A stretch of DNA of 64,000 bases from Candidatus Iainarchaeum sp. (GTDB lineage Archaea > Iainarchaeota > Iainarchaeia > Iainarchaeales > UBA10219), in the NCBI GenBank assembly GCA_018304425.1, contig JAGVWE010000002.1, forward strand, positions 310,001-374,000, written 5' to 3'. Both the position numbers and the translations under genes were made by a program. This document shows, one piece after another, positions 8,366 to 16,407 of the stretch (the first letter of the stretch is position 1; the number at the start of each line of letters is the position of its first letter). The notes below the pieces were generated by a model. It did not search any database. It was not told where the DNA came from and was given only the letters and a program-made list of their open reading frames with translations.

Positions 8366-9880
8366 ATGGCGGAAGGCGTCCTACCCCTAACGACCATTGG
8401 CATCATCATCGTGCTGGCCATCGGGTTGAGTATCCTGGTGCGCAGGATTGGCTTGAACCCCGTGCTCGGCTACATCTTCACGGGCTTCCTGTTGGGCCCA
8501 TTCTTCCTCGGCTTTTTGCACCCCGAGGACGCCTTGGTCGTTGGCTTCGGCGAGTTGGGGCTGTTCATCCTCTTGTTCTACTTGGGCTTGGAGTTGTCGT
8601 TGAAGGACTTCCTCAAAGCGGGTTCGGCCTCGCTTGGACTGGCCTTGATTGACATGACCCTGAGCGCGGGCTTTGGGTTTGCCTTGATGCAGTTGTTCGG
8701 CTACTCCTTCTTGTTCTCGGTCATCGTGGGCTTCATGCTGTTCTGCACGAGCACCGCGGTTGTAGCTAAGTTCGCCATCGACAAGGGCATCCTCCATGAC
8801 CCTCCCTCGCAGTTGGCCGTGGCCATCCTCATCCTCCAAGACTTCCTAGGCATCCTCCTCCTCGTGCTGGTCACGAGCATCTCGGCGAGCGGGTCAGCCC
8901 TTGAGCTGGGGCTAACGGCCCTGGCGTTTGCGGTTGCCGCGTTCTACGTCGTGCACCACCTGTCCCGGGCCGCGGACGCCTGGCTGACCAGCAAGGGATT
9001 CGGGCACACGGAAGTAACCTTGTACGCCATCGGCATCGGCCTCATCGTGGCCACCCTCGGAAACCTCCTGCACTTGTCAACGGCGTTAGGCGCCTACTTT
9101 GCCGGGTTCGCGTTGGCCGAGACCCGCGCGGGCGAAAAAATCAAGAAAGACGTGAACTTCATGCGCGACTTCTTCCTTGTGTTCTTCTTCGTGAGCTTTG
9201 GCACCACCCTGTTCTACGACCACCTCAAGGGAGACATCGTCATCCCGGCGGCCCAGACCATGGGCCTGCTGGTGGTGCTCGCGTTGGTCCTGGTGGTGCT
9301 CAGCGAGATTGCGCACAGCCTGGCAGCCGCCCTGTTTGGACCCTTGTTCGGGTTGACGCGGTTCGACTCCAGCACCACCGCCTTGTTGTTGCTGCCCTTG
9401 GGGGAGTTTGTCGTCATCATCGCCACCGCGGCGAGAGAAGTCCTGCCCGGCAATGAAACCGGGCTCGTGTCCACGCTGGCCTTCCTCATCATCGCCATTT
9501 CCGTGATTGCGTTCCAGCCGGCCTATGACCGCATCGCCTGGCACCGCAAGATTTTCGGGGCGCTGCCAGAGTTGTTCCAGGTCCGCCAGGCCCCCAAGAC
9601 CGAGCTGGCCGCCCACACGCCCCTGAGCCGCAGGCTCCTCAAAGAGTTCGGCTCTAACTTCCTCATCGTGGCCTGCCTGGCCTACGCCACCGTTCTATTA
9701 TACTATGAGCTGCCAAGGCTTGGGCTGCCCCTGCTGTACGCACGCCAGTCCACGGCTATTCTGGTGTTCCTCTTGTTCGCTGTTCTGCCCTTCTTCAAGG
9801 GCCTGGAGGCACTCTACCGGTTGCTCGAGCACGCCTTCAAGCAGGTGCACGAGCCGCTCTCAGCCACGCCAAGGGATTAA
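8366..9880 (+). CDS. Kef-type cation:proton antiporter (CPA2)
   Basis: A 504-residue membrane antiporter with about 12-13 hydrophobic segments, of the CPA2 family that exchanges K+ or Na+ for protons. NPVLGYIFTGFLLGP and the discontinuous helix FCTSTAVVAKFAIDKG are diagnostic, as is LSTALGAYFAGFALAET in the second repeat. No RCK/TrkA-N domain follows; the protein ends in two more membrane segments and a short tail. A TATTTATT box centred about 28 bp before the ATG suggests a leaderless transcript. Confidence 0.9.
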   Translation: MAEGVLPLTTIGIIIVLAIGLSILVRRIGLNPVLGYIFTGFLLGPFFLGFLHPEDALVVGFGELGLFILLFYLGLELSLKDFLKAGSASLGLALIDMTLSAGFGFALMQLFGYSFLFSVIVGFMLFCTSTAVVAKFAIDKGILHDPPSQLAVAILILQDFLGILLLVLVTSISASGSALELGLTALAFAVAAFYVVHHLSRAADAWLTSKGFGHTEVTLYAIGIGLIVATLGNLLHLSTALGAYFAGFALAETRAGEKIKKDVNFMRDFFLVFFFVSFGTTLFYDHLKGDIVIPAAQTMGLLVVLALVLVVLSEIAHSLAAALFGPLFGLTRFDSSTTALLLLPLGEFVVIIATAAREVLPGNETGLVSTLAFLIIAISVIAFQPAYDRIAWHRKIFGALPELFQVRQAPKTELAAHTPLSRRLLKEFGSNFLIVACLAYATVLLYYELPRLGLPLLYARQSTAILVFLLFAVLPFFKGLEALYRLLEHAFKQVHEPLSATPRD

Positions 9881-9903
9881 AGGCCTTGCACTCCAAAAAG
9901 GGT

Positions 9904-10737
9904 ATGCTCGTGCTTTCGGGGTATGAGTTGAAGCGGTTGCTGGCCCGCGAGGCCCTGGTCTCTGTCAACCTCTTTTCAGGCGAAGAAGAAGCCGAGTACG
10001 AAGGCATGCACGCGCGGGTGATGGGCGAAGCAATTGACTTGGCCGGCGTGAAACGCTTGCACGAGGACCGCGTGTACGTGGCAGAGAACGGGGAACTCAA
10101 GGAAGCCAGTTTTTTCGCGGGCAAGGTGTACGCCTTGAAGGCAGTTGAAGGCCACGCGCCCACCATCGAAATCAACGGGATACGCATGCACCGCGTCCCC
10201 ACCCAGAAGGGGGTGGGGCCCGCCCCAGAAGAGGACGCGGAAAACAAAATCGGTTTCCTGGGCCTCAAGCTAGGAGAGAAAGTGCTGGACACCTGCTGTG
10301 GCCTCGGCTACTCGGCGATTGCCGCGCTGCACCGCAGCTGCACGGTGACGGTCCTGGAGTTGGATGAAAACGTGTTGCGGTTGGCTGAACTGAATCCATG
10401 GAGCCGGCCGCTCTTCGACGCCTTGAAGGAGGGGCAAGCGGAACTCGTGCACGGCAATTGCTTGGAGGAAATCCGGAAGCGCGGCAACGCGGAGTTCGAT
10501 GCCGTGGTGCATGACCCGCCCAGGTTCAACGTGGCCAGCGACTTGTACGCCCAAGAGTTCTACGGAGAAGTGTGGCGCGTACTCGACGAAGACGGAAAGC
10601 TGTTCCACTATACGGGCAAGCCCATGGAACGGCACGGTGGCGGGATAAGAAAGGGTGTTCAGAGTCGGCTGCGCAAGGCCGGGTTCCGGAACATCGAGTG
10701 GAACGAGGAATGTTTGGGGTTTAGGGCGCGGAAGTAG
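9904..10737 (+). CDS. SAM-dependent methyltransferase (COG2521-like)
   Basis: A 277-residue protein with an N-terminal domain of about 110 residues and a Rossmann methyltransferase domain. Motif I is LDTCCGLGYSAIA, motif II VTVLELDENVL, and the catalytic-type motif VVHDPPRFN stands where N6-adenine or RNA methylases have (N/D)PP(Y/F). The resemblance is to the archaeal COG2521 family of predicted RNA or DNA methylases. The ATG at 9904 is used because MLVLSGYEL matches the family start better than the TTG at 9886. It follows the antiporter stop by 23 bp. Confidence 0.85.
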   Translation: MLVLSGYELKRLLAREALVSVNLFSGEEEAEYEGMHARVMGEAIDLAGVKRLHEDRVYVAENGELKEASFFAGKVYALKAVEGHAPTIEINGIRMHRVPTQKGVGPAPEEDAENKIGFLGLKLGEKVLDTCCGLGYSAIAALHRSCTVTVLELDENVLRLAELNPWSRPLFDALKEGQAELVHGNCLEEIRKRGNAEFDAVVHDPPRFNVASDLYAQEFYGEVWRVLDEDGKLFHYTGKPMERHGGGIRKGVQSRLRKAGFRNIEWNEECLGFRARK

Positions 10738-10740
10738 ACG

Positions 10741-10784
10741 GGCAAAGAATTATATTCCGGAACGCTGTTAGGCTTGGCATGGGG
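10741..10784 (+). promoter_or_regulatory. Duplicated promoter block, copy A
   Basis: The 44-bp block contains GAATTATATTCCGG (TATA core about 10750-10756), GTTAGG and a GGCATGGGG start region. It is identical at 37 of 44 positions to 12031-12074. Here the ATG inside the block, at 10779, is the start of a lipoprotein gene, 27 bp from the TATA centre. Confidence 0.65.
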
Positions 10785-11405
10785 CGGATTTTTTTCGCGG
10801 TTTTGTTTGCGGTCTTGCTGGTGGCGGGGTGCGTGCAGCAGCAGCCACAGGGGCCCCCAACAGGGCAACCAAAGCAGCTCATAACCCCTTCCATCATCGA
10901 GAACGGCCAAGCCAAGCCCATCCTGCCTGGCTCGTCCGCAGGAGGGGGCGTGGACTACACCTATTATTCGTCGCCCGTGTTCCTCTTGTACTATCCGCGG
11001 GGTTGGGCAGCCGAGGAAGTCGGCAACGGCCAGTTCGCATTCACCGCGCCCGTTGAAGGCGACCCGGAAAAAAACGTGGCCGACCAGCTGATAGTGGAAA
11101 TCTGGGCAGGCGAGGAAAGCACGCCGGAAGCCTACGCCAACTACGAGGCCGAGTTCATGGTCGAAGGCGACCGGGTCACGGGCGGGGGCGCAATCACGTT
11201 CAAGGACCGCGCGGCCTTTGTCATCGAAGTCGAGGGGCCCAACGAGCGCACGGGCAAGCCCATGTTCTACCAGACGGTTTTCTTCCGCAACGGAAAATGG
11301 GTCTACCGATTGCAGTACTCCATGGAGAAGGCACGGCAGGAAAAAGTGCAGCCCCTGTTCGAGGACATGCTCGACCGGTTCGTGGTCGGAAACTACCAAG
11401 GCTGA
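10779..11405 (+). CDS. Small lipoprotein, PsbP-like domain
   Basis: A 208-residue exported lipoprotein: lipobox LLVAGC (Cys18), a Gln/Pro-rich linker, then a domain opening with VFLLYYPRGWAAEE, a pattern typical of PsbP-like folds (tyrosine-Pro-x-GW strand), and ending LFEDMLDRFVVGNY. It is similar in plan to the lipoprotein at 13082-13675. Function is unknown. The ATG lies inside a promoter block repeated at 12031 and looks leaderless. Confidence 0.82.
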   Translation: MGRIFFAVLFAVLLVAGCVQQQPQGPPTGQPKQLITPSIIENGQAKPILPGSSAGGGVDYTYYSSPVFLLYYPRGWAAEEVGNGQFAFTAPVEGDPEKNVADQLIVEIWAGEESTPEAYANYEAEFMVEGDRVTGGGAITFKDRAAFVIEVEGPNERTGKPMFYQTVFFRNGKWVYRLQYSMEKARQEKVQPLFEDMLDRFVVGNYQG

Positions 11406-11410
11406 TTTTT

Positions 11411-11956
11411 TTACGCCGGCAAGGGAAGCGGCCGCATGCGGCCGAACTTGATGTACCAGGCCGTGTTGCCGCCAATGAAGGGGCCCGCCTGGTAGACCAC
11501 GTAAAAGAAGTCGACGCCCACCGGGCCTTCGAGGATGGGGCCCGAAAAGGTTCCATTGTTCCAACCGACAAGCACCATTTTCAGCCTGGGGTCGTAGCCC
11601 GCATCCTGGTTGGGCGGCAATCCCCAGGCCTCCCAGTCCCCTTCCAGGATGGGTTCCACGCGCCAAGTGCCCGAAGACGAGCCATAACTCCAGGTCTTGT
11701 CGGCTTTGACTTCGATGCGGCGGAGGTTGCGGGTCTCGGAATAGCTGCGCCAGGTTTCAACGAGACTAGCCTCGACGTCAGCGGTGGAAGCAGATGAAAC
11801 GGGGGGCTCGGTCTGGGGGGCGTTGGGTTGCTCGGGTGCCTCTGGGTTGGGCTCGGACTGGGTTTGGTTGGAGGAAGAGCCCGTGCAACCGCTGGCCGCG
11901 ACGAGTAAGACGAGGAGAACCAGCATCCAGCAGGGCAGGGGATTCCGGAATCGCAT
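11411..11956 (-). CDS. Lipoprotein of unknown function
   Basis: A 181-residue exported protein. After a hydrophobic signal (LVLLVLLVAASGC) with a lipobox Cys, a Ser/Glu/Pro-rich linker leads to a domain with WRSYSETRNLRRIEV, WSYGSSSGTWRVEP and FFYVVYQAGPF, a beta-rich pattern reminiscent of lipocalin-like or META-type domains. The start MRFRNPLP at 11956 is chosen over longer readings because a GGTATATAAGGG box (11975-11986) is centred about 25 bp upstream. It is convergent with the lipoprotein at 10779. Confidence 0.78.
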   Translation of the reverse strand: MRFRNPLPCWMLVLLVLLVAASGCTGSSSNQTQSEPNPEAPEQPNAPQTEPPVSSASTADVEASLVETWRSYSETRNLRRIEVKADKTWSYGSSSGTWRVEPILEGDWEAWGLPPNQDAGYDPRLKMVLVGWNNGTFSGPILEGPVGVDFFYVVYQAGPFIGGNTAWYIKFGRMRPLPLPA

Positions 11957-11974
11957 GGCAAGAATACGCTGAAG

Positions 11975-11986
11975 AGGTATATAAGG
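11975..11986 (-). promoter_or_regulatory. TATA box of the 11956 lipoprotein
   Basis: The plus strand reads AGGTATATAAGG; on the minus strand the TATA core is centred about 25 bp before the ATG at 11956, consistent with leaderless transcription. Confidence 0.6.
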
Positions 11987-12030
11987 GTTGGGGCATGTTG
12001 GCGGAACCATCCAGTGAATGCCTTGGACCG

Positions 12031-12074
12031 GGCAAAGGATTATATTCGGGAAATCCGTTAGGAATGGCATGGGG
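12031..12074 (+). promoter_or_regulatory. Duplicated promoter block, copy B
   Basis: This is the second copy of the 44-bp block at 10741-10784 (37 of 44 identical), with TATA core GGATTATATTCGGG and a GGCATGGGG start region. The conserved ATG falls at 12069, 27 bp from the TATA centre, but it opens a 19-codon frame rather than the downstream membrane-protein frame. Confidence 0.6.
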
Positions 12075-12128
12075 GCACTCATGGCCTTGGCCTGGATGGG
12101 TTTGTGGTTGGGGCGGTGGCGAGCATGA
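12069..12128 (+). CDS. Possible 19-residue leader peptide
   Basis: The ATG at the conserved leaderless position of promoter copy B opens a frame of 19 codons (begins MGALMALAWM) that ends in TGA at 12126-12128, overlapping the ATG of the next gene as ATGA. Because a leaderless ribosome would have to enter here, the peptide may serve to couple translation to the membrane protein. It could equally be a chance frame. Confidence 0.35.
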   Translation: MGALMALAWMGLWLGRWRA

Positions 12129-13057
12129 AACGGGAACAACCTGGCTGGGCCGTGGTCCTTGCCTGTCTGGCCTTTTTTTCCCTGCTGCCCGGGGCCCTGG
12201 CCGACTTGGGGCCCAAGCCGACCGCCGAGGCAATGCTGTCCGTGGACGGAAAGCCCTTCCAGAATGCCTTGGTCTCCCTACAGGAATGCGTGGAAACCGC
12301 TGGGGGGCCGAACGAGGACTACTCGTTGGGCGGGTTGGGCGCGGCCCAGGCCTGGGTTTCAGGCAACGGGGTACAGGCGTTGTTGCGGGACGAGGAAGGA
12401 ACGGAGGCCGTGGCGCCCCTGCAAGGCAGGCAACTGGAGAAAGCCCGTGCCTTTGTCCGGCCGGCGTGGGACGCGGAAAAAAAGTGTTACTGGCAACCGG
12501 CCTACCGGGCCTTTGCTGCATGCGAAAAAGCGGCGTGCACTTTCACGTACATGGTGCCGCAAGCCTTTAGGCTGACGGTATTGGACTTGGATTCCGGAGC
12601 AGTTTTTACCAGTCGGGAACTCAAGCGGACCGGGTTCAACGCGGTCTACGAAATAGGCTTTGATTCCGGGACCGGGCAGGGGAAAGCAATAGAAACCAGC
12701 CTGACTGGAGACTGGCAGCTCAGCTTGTTCGTGGCGTTGCTCCTTGCAACGCTGGTCATTGAATTGTTTGTGGGGGCCCTTGCCGCGCATTTTTGGCTGA
12801 AGAGGCCGGCGCGGACCTTTTTCGTGCCAGTGGCCATTGGAAACCTGGCCAGCTATCCCCTGGTGTTCTTTGGCTTGCGGGCCCTGCCGGCAGGCTTTGC
12901 GGAGGGTCTTTTGCTCCTGGAGTTGGGAGCCTTTGCCTTGGAAGCAATGGTCTTGAAGAAGATGACCGGCTTGACCTGGAAACAGGCACTGGCGTGCAGC
13001 GCGGGAATGAACCTGGCTTCCTTTGCAGTGGGTGGGTTGCCGCTCGCGTTCACGTGA
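12125..13057 (+). CDS. Exported-domain membrane protein, unknown
   Basis: A 310-residue protein not recognised by family. It has a signal peptide (AVVLACLAFFSLLPGALA), an extracytoplasmic domain of about 160 residues with four cysteines (ECVET, KKCYW, FAACEKAACTF), and a C-terminal part with four hydrophobic segments starting at LSLFVALLLATLVIELFVG. The ATG at 12125 is preferred over 12104 since it begins directly at the signal sequence and overlaps the short upstream frame as ATGA. The gene converges on the PsbP-like lipoprotein at 13082. Confidence 0.75.
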   Translation: MKREQPGWAVVLACLAFFSLLPGALADLGPKPTAEAMLSVDGKPFQNALVSLQECVETAGGPNEDYSLGGLGAAQAWVSGNGVQALLRDEEGTEAVAPLQGRQLEKARAFVRPAWDAEKKCYWQPAYRAFAACEKAACTFTYMVPQAFRLTVLDLDSGAVFTSRELKRTGFNAVYEIGFDSGTGQGKAIETSLTGDWQLSLFVALLLATLVIELFVGALAAHFWLKRPARTFFVPVAIGNLASYPLVFFGLRALPAGFAEGLLLLELGAFALEAMVLKKMTGLTWKQALACSAGMNLASFAVGGLPLAFT

Positions 13058-13081
13058 GGAACGGGAAGCAAGCACGGGCCG

Positions 13082-13675
13082 TTAAACGTCTTTGGTGACC
13101 TGGAAGGAGTTGATGATGGCTTGTGCGCTGGCCTCGGCTGCCGCGAACTCCGCTGGCTTGTTGATGTACACCAGGGAGTAAATGATGTCCTTGCGGGTGG
13201 CGTAGACTTGCAGGGCTTTGACTGGGGTGCCGTCCTGCAAGGTCATGGTGTAAACGAGTTGGTGGGCTGGCAGGGAGCCCAGCATGGCTGGCTTCGAGTC
13301 AAGGAGACTGAAGTCCTGTAAGACGGTGGGAAGCTCTTGGAGGGTGAGGGCCGTATAGTCCTCCAAGGTCATGGGCCGTTCGCGCAGGTCCTGCATGGTC
13401 AGGCCCACGTTTTCCGTGAAGCCGTCGCTGGCCGCGCCAGGAGGAGAAAAAGCGACAATCAGGGCGGGCGAGGACTCGTCCTTCGTCCAACCCGTGGGAT
13501 AATTCATGGCCACGCCGTACTCGAAGTTGTTGTAGCCCGAAAGCCCGGCGGGTGCGGAAATGAGGCCAAGGCCTTGCGCGGGGGCTTGAGGAGCCGAAGC
13601 CGCGGGCGGTTGGTTAACACAACCCAGCAAGGCGATGAGCACAAGCAGTGAAAGGATGACTCCCCTTGATTGCAT
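13082..13675 (-). CDS. Lipoprotein with PsbP-like domain
   Basis: A 197-residue exported lipoprotein: signal peptide with lipobox IALLGC (Cys19), an Ala/Pro-rich linker, then a PsbP-like domain beginning NNFEYGVAMNYPTGWTKDE with later LPAHQLVYTM and a terminal IINSFQV, which is the classic end of PsbP-type domains. The role is unknown; such domains are common in archaeal and bacterial lipoproteins. A box with the sequence ACTATATAAAGG (plus strand, 13697-13708) is centred 27 bp before the ATG, so the transcript is probably leaderless. Confidence 0.82.
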   Translation of the reverse strand: MQSRGVILSLLVLIALLGCVNQPPAASAPQAPAQGLGLISAPAGLSGYNNFEYGVAMNYPTGWTKDESSPALIVAFSPPGAASDGFTENVGLTMQDLRERPMTLEDYTALTLQELPTVLQDFSLLDSKPAMLGSLPAHQLVYTMTLQDGTPVKALQVYATRKDIIYSLVYINKPAEFAAAEASAQAIINSFQVTKDV

Positions 13676-13856
13676 GGCACATTATGCGGCAAGGAACTAT
13701 ATAAAGGTATCGAGGTTGTTTTCGCACCGGAAATCTGGTCTCGTTTCCTTTAAAAAGGGTTGAAGCGTAAGAGGTACAGCGGCGGCATCCATGGGGGCAG
13801 GCACTCACGCCAGGGCCTGGCCCCTGACCGCTTGCGCGCCGCGTGGAGGAATGCAT

Positions 13857-14876
13857 ATGGCGAAGGAAGTAGTAGCGAAAGAATTAGTCAAGGAACTCGA
13901 CAAGCAGGTCGAAAAAGAGGTTGCGAAAACAACCGAGGTCAAGGAAATCACGGATTTGCCGGGCATTGGCCCGCAGGCAGCCGAAAAACTCTTTTCTGCC
14001 GGGTATAAGACCCTGGAAAGCATTGCCGTGGCCTCACCCATGGAACTCATCGAAGTCGCGGGCCTCGGAGAGGTCACGGCCCAAAAAGCCATCAAGGCCG
14101 CGCGGGACGCCATGCAGATGGGCTTTGAAAGCGCGGACAAGATGGCGGAGCGGAGGAAACTGGTGGGAAGGATTTCCACGGGCAGCAAGGAAGTGGATGC
14201 CCTGATTGGGGGCGGGATTGAAACGCAGAGCATCACCGAGGTCTACGGCAAGTACGCGAGTTCGAAGACCCAGTGGTGCTTTCAGACGGCGGTGAACGTG
14301 CAGTTGCCCAAGGAAAAGGGCGGCCTGGCCGGGAACACGCTGTACATCGACAGCGAAAACAGTTTCAGGCCGGAAAGAATCATCTCCATTTCGAAGGCGC
14401 GGGGCGTGGACCCAGACAAGACCCTGAAAAACATTTTCGTGGCAAGGGCGTACAATGCAGACCACCAGATGCTGTTGACGGACAAGGCGGTGGAACTCAT
14501 CAAGGAAAAAAACATCAAGCTCTTGATTGTCGACTCCTTGACCAGCCACTTCAGGGCGGAGTTCAGTGGCCGCGGTCAATTAGCTGACCGGCAGCAGAAG
14601 CTGAACCGGCACATGCATACCCTCCAAAAAATCGCTGAAATGAACAACGTGGCCGTGCTGGTAACCAACCAGGTCATGGAGCGGCCGGACATCCTGTTCG
14701 GGGACCCGACGGCTCCCATTGGGGGAAACATTGTGGGGCACGCCTCGAAGACCCGGATTTACCTTCGGAAGAGCAAGGAAGACAAAAGGGTTGCCAAGCT
14801 GGTGGACAGCCCCAGCCTCCCGGACGGGGAAGCCATCTACCGGGTCACGGAAAGGGGATTGGAGGACGCCGAGTGA
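13857..14876 (+). CDS. radA: RadA recombinase with an altered Walker A loop
   Basis: RadA is the archaeal RecA/Rad51 strand-exchange ATPase. The 339 residues contain a helix-hairpin-helix DNA-binding domain (LPGIGPQAAEKLF from residue 34), Walker B LLIVDSLTSHFRAEF with Asp226, the polymerisation and L1/L2 segments, RQQKLNRHMHTL and VTNQVM, all strongly conserved. The P-loop at residues 131-138 reads GKYASSKT instead of GEFGSGKT, replacing two glycines by Ala and Ser while keeping Lys-Thr. The start at 13857 has GTGGAGG 7 bp upstream; the ATG at 13851 sits too close to that site. Confidence 0.95.
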   Translation: MAKEVVAKELVKELDKQVEKEVAKTTEVKEITDLPGIGPQAAEKLFSAGYKTLESIAVASPMELIEVAGLGEVTAQKAIKAARDAMQMGFESADKMAERRKLVGRISTGSKEVDALIGGGIETQSITEVYGKYASSKTQWCFQTAVNVQLPKEKGGLAGNTLYIDSENSFRPERIISISKARGVDPDKTLKNIFVARAYNADHQMLLTDKAVELIKEKNIKLLIVDSLTSHFRAEFSGRGQLADRQQKLNRHMHTLQKIAEMNNVAVLVTNQVMERPDILFGDPTAPIGGNIVGHASKTRIYLRKSKEDKRVAKLVDSPSLPDGEAIYRVTERGLEDAE

Positions 14877-14935
14877 GGTGGCATACGCCCCTCTTTTTAA
14901 CTTTTTTCCCATCTCCATCATGCGGTGATTGGCGT

Positions 14936-15256
14936 ATGGCTGAACTGATTGACCAGGACTATTTGCATTTCGCGGAAGTGTTCAAGGAATCCCTACCTGA
15001 GTTGGCGGCTGACTACGAGGCGTGGAAGAAAAAGACGCAGGCCGGCGAAGTCTTCGACAAGAAAACGACGGAGCTGCTGGCGTTGGCGGCCAGCTTTGCC
15101 ATGCTGTGCCCGTACTGCATCGATTCCCACGCACCAAAGGCGAAGGCGCATGGCGCGACCCGGGAAGAGATTGCCGCCGTGCTCCACATCGCTTCCGCGG
15201 TAAGGGCTGGGGCCTGCATGTCGTTCGGGTTGCAGGCATTCAAGCCGTTCAAATAA
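14936..15256 (+). CDS. AhpD-like carboxymuconolactone decarboxylase-family protein
   Basis: A 106-residue all-helical protein with the AhpD redox motif CPYC followed by IDSHAPKAKAHGA, i.e. Cys-x2-Cys-x3-His, and a second helix pair EEIAAVLHIASAVRAG. Such proteins act as small thiol peroxidases or disulfide partners, or as gamma-carboxymuconolactone decarboxylase-like enzymes. The ATG at 14936 is used, with the upstream frame to 14873 reading into RadA. Its end overlaps the convergent pus10 stop by 8 bp. Confidence 0.85.
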   Translation: MAELIDQDYLHFAEVFKESLPELAADYEAWKKKTQAGEVFDKKTTELLALAASFAMLCPYCIDSHAPKAKAHGATREEIAAVLHIASAVRAGACMSFGLQAFKPFK

Positions 15257-16289
15257 CCGGTGCCGGGGCGTCCAGGATTTCGAGGACGTCGAGTTGCGTG
15301 CAGGTGCAGGGCACGCCAAGCAGGGAGGCAAGGTTGGGCATGCTTCTCCCCTCATCACCGGAAACGAATTCCTTTACGTAGAGACCGGAACTCGCCCGGA
15401 GCACGAGTTCAAAGGACGCGGCATCCAGGGGCTTCACGGACTCGAGCACGGTGTACTTGGCGCGGAGCTTGTCCGGCCTCCGCTTGGAGACGCGGAGGGG
15501 CGTGCGCTGCTCGATGGAAAGCCTTTGGCCGAGTGCAGGGGAAAGCCGGGAGAGGTCGAAGGGCGCGGAACCGGTGACCACGGCGGCATAGCGTTTCTCG
15601 TGTTCCGCGTTCTTGTACTCGGACACGCTTTCCTTGCCGCAAAAGCAGAGGACGGAAACCCGGAGCTTGCCCGGGAACCCGGCATTGATTCCGGTGGCAA
15701 GGGCTTCCAGGTTGGCCGAGCGCCGGCGGGGTTCCACGAGTTCAAAGACAAAGGGGCGGCCGGAGCCCAGCATCCGGACATCCACGTCTTCGCGGCCGGC
15801 TCCGTGGAAGACGCCGCGTGCGGCCCCGAACGCTGGAACCAGGACTTGGGCCAGCAGTTCCTCGACGGATTCCTCGGAGAGGCGGCCGGTTCCGTGACAG
15901 AATGCGCAACCCCTACCGCGGCCCTTGCACTTGAAGCAGTAGTGCGTGGTCTGGGCAAGGGAACGCGAGAACTTGTTGTAGCGGCCGCACACGTAGACGG
16001 GCGAGAGGCGTAGTTCGAGGCGGCGGCAGACGAAGTCCAGCAAGCAGTCAACGTCCGCGCCATGGGGTTGGAATGACTTGTTCAAGGCCTTTTCGAGGCC
16101 GCGGACGAGCTCGGCTTGGACGTCTTTGCGGAGTGCGGCTTGCTCGGCCTCGGACAGGGCGGAGTCAAAGCGGCAGCCCAGGGAAAAGGAAGCGAATTCC
16201 GTGTCGTGCAAAGCATTGGATAGAAAGGAAACACCGGCTGGAACCCCTGTGGGCTCAGGTTTTAAGCCAGGTGGAAAAGCCAGTTGCAT
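15249..16289 (-). CDS. pus10: tRNA pseudouridine synthase Pus10
   Basis: Pus10 makes pseudouridine 54 and 55 in archaeal tRNA. The N-terminal part carries a zinc module C118-x2-C121-x6-C128-x2-C131 and a THUMP-like region; the catalytic domain holds GREDVDVRMLG (residues 165-175, including the catalytic aspartate), PFVFELVEPRRR and the late LYVKEFVSGDEGRSMPNLA. At 346 residues it is slightly short for the family. The ATG at 16289 is chosen because a CTTTTTAACC box lies about 24 bp upstream; the open frame continuing to 16955 is antisense to the CBS gene and is not part of it. Confidence 0.92.
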   Translation of the reverse strand: MQLAFPPGLKPEPTGVPAGVSFLSNALHDTEFASFSLGCRFDSALSEAEQAALRKDVQAELVRGLEKALNKSFQPHGADVDCLLDFVCRRLELRLSPVYVCGRYNKFSRSLAQTTHYCFKCKGRGRGCAFCHGTGRLSEESVEELLAQVLVPAFGAARGVFHGAGREDVDVRMLGSGRPFVFELVEPRRRSANLEALATGINAGFPGKLRVSVLCFCGKESVSEYKNAEHEKRYAAVVTGSAPFDLSRLSPALGQRLSIEQRTPLRVSKRRPDKLRAKYTVLESVKPLDAASFELVLRASSGLYVKEFVSGDEGRSMPNLASLLGVPCTCTQLDVLEILDAPAPVI

Positions 16290-16407
16290 GTGAGGAGAAA
16301 GCAAAAAAGGGTTAAAAAGGCGCGCTGTTTTTGAATTTTTCCCGGCCCCTGGTCCTGGAGACATCTTCTTTTTAACTCGTTGCCGCTGATTGTTTGAGGG
16401 AAAGAAA

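Noticed and set aside
11794-12570. 258-codon frame rich in Gly, Arg and Trp
   Set aside because: Composition is typical of a shadow frame in GC-rich DNA and it overlaps two supported genes and a promoter block.
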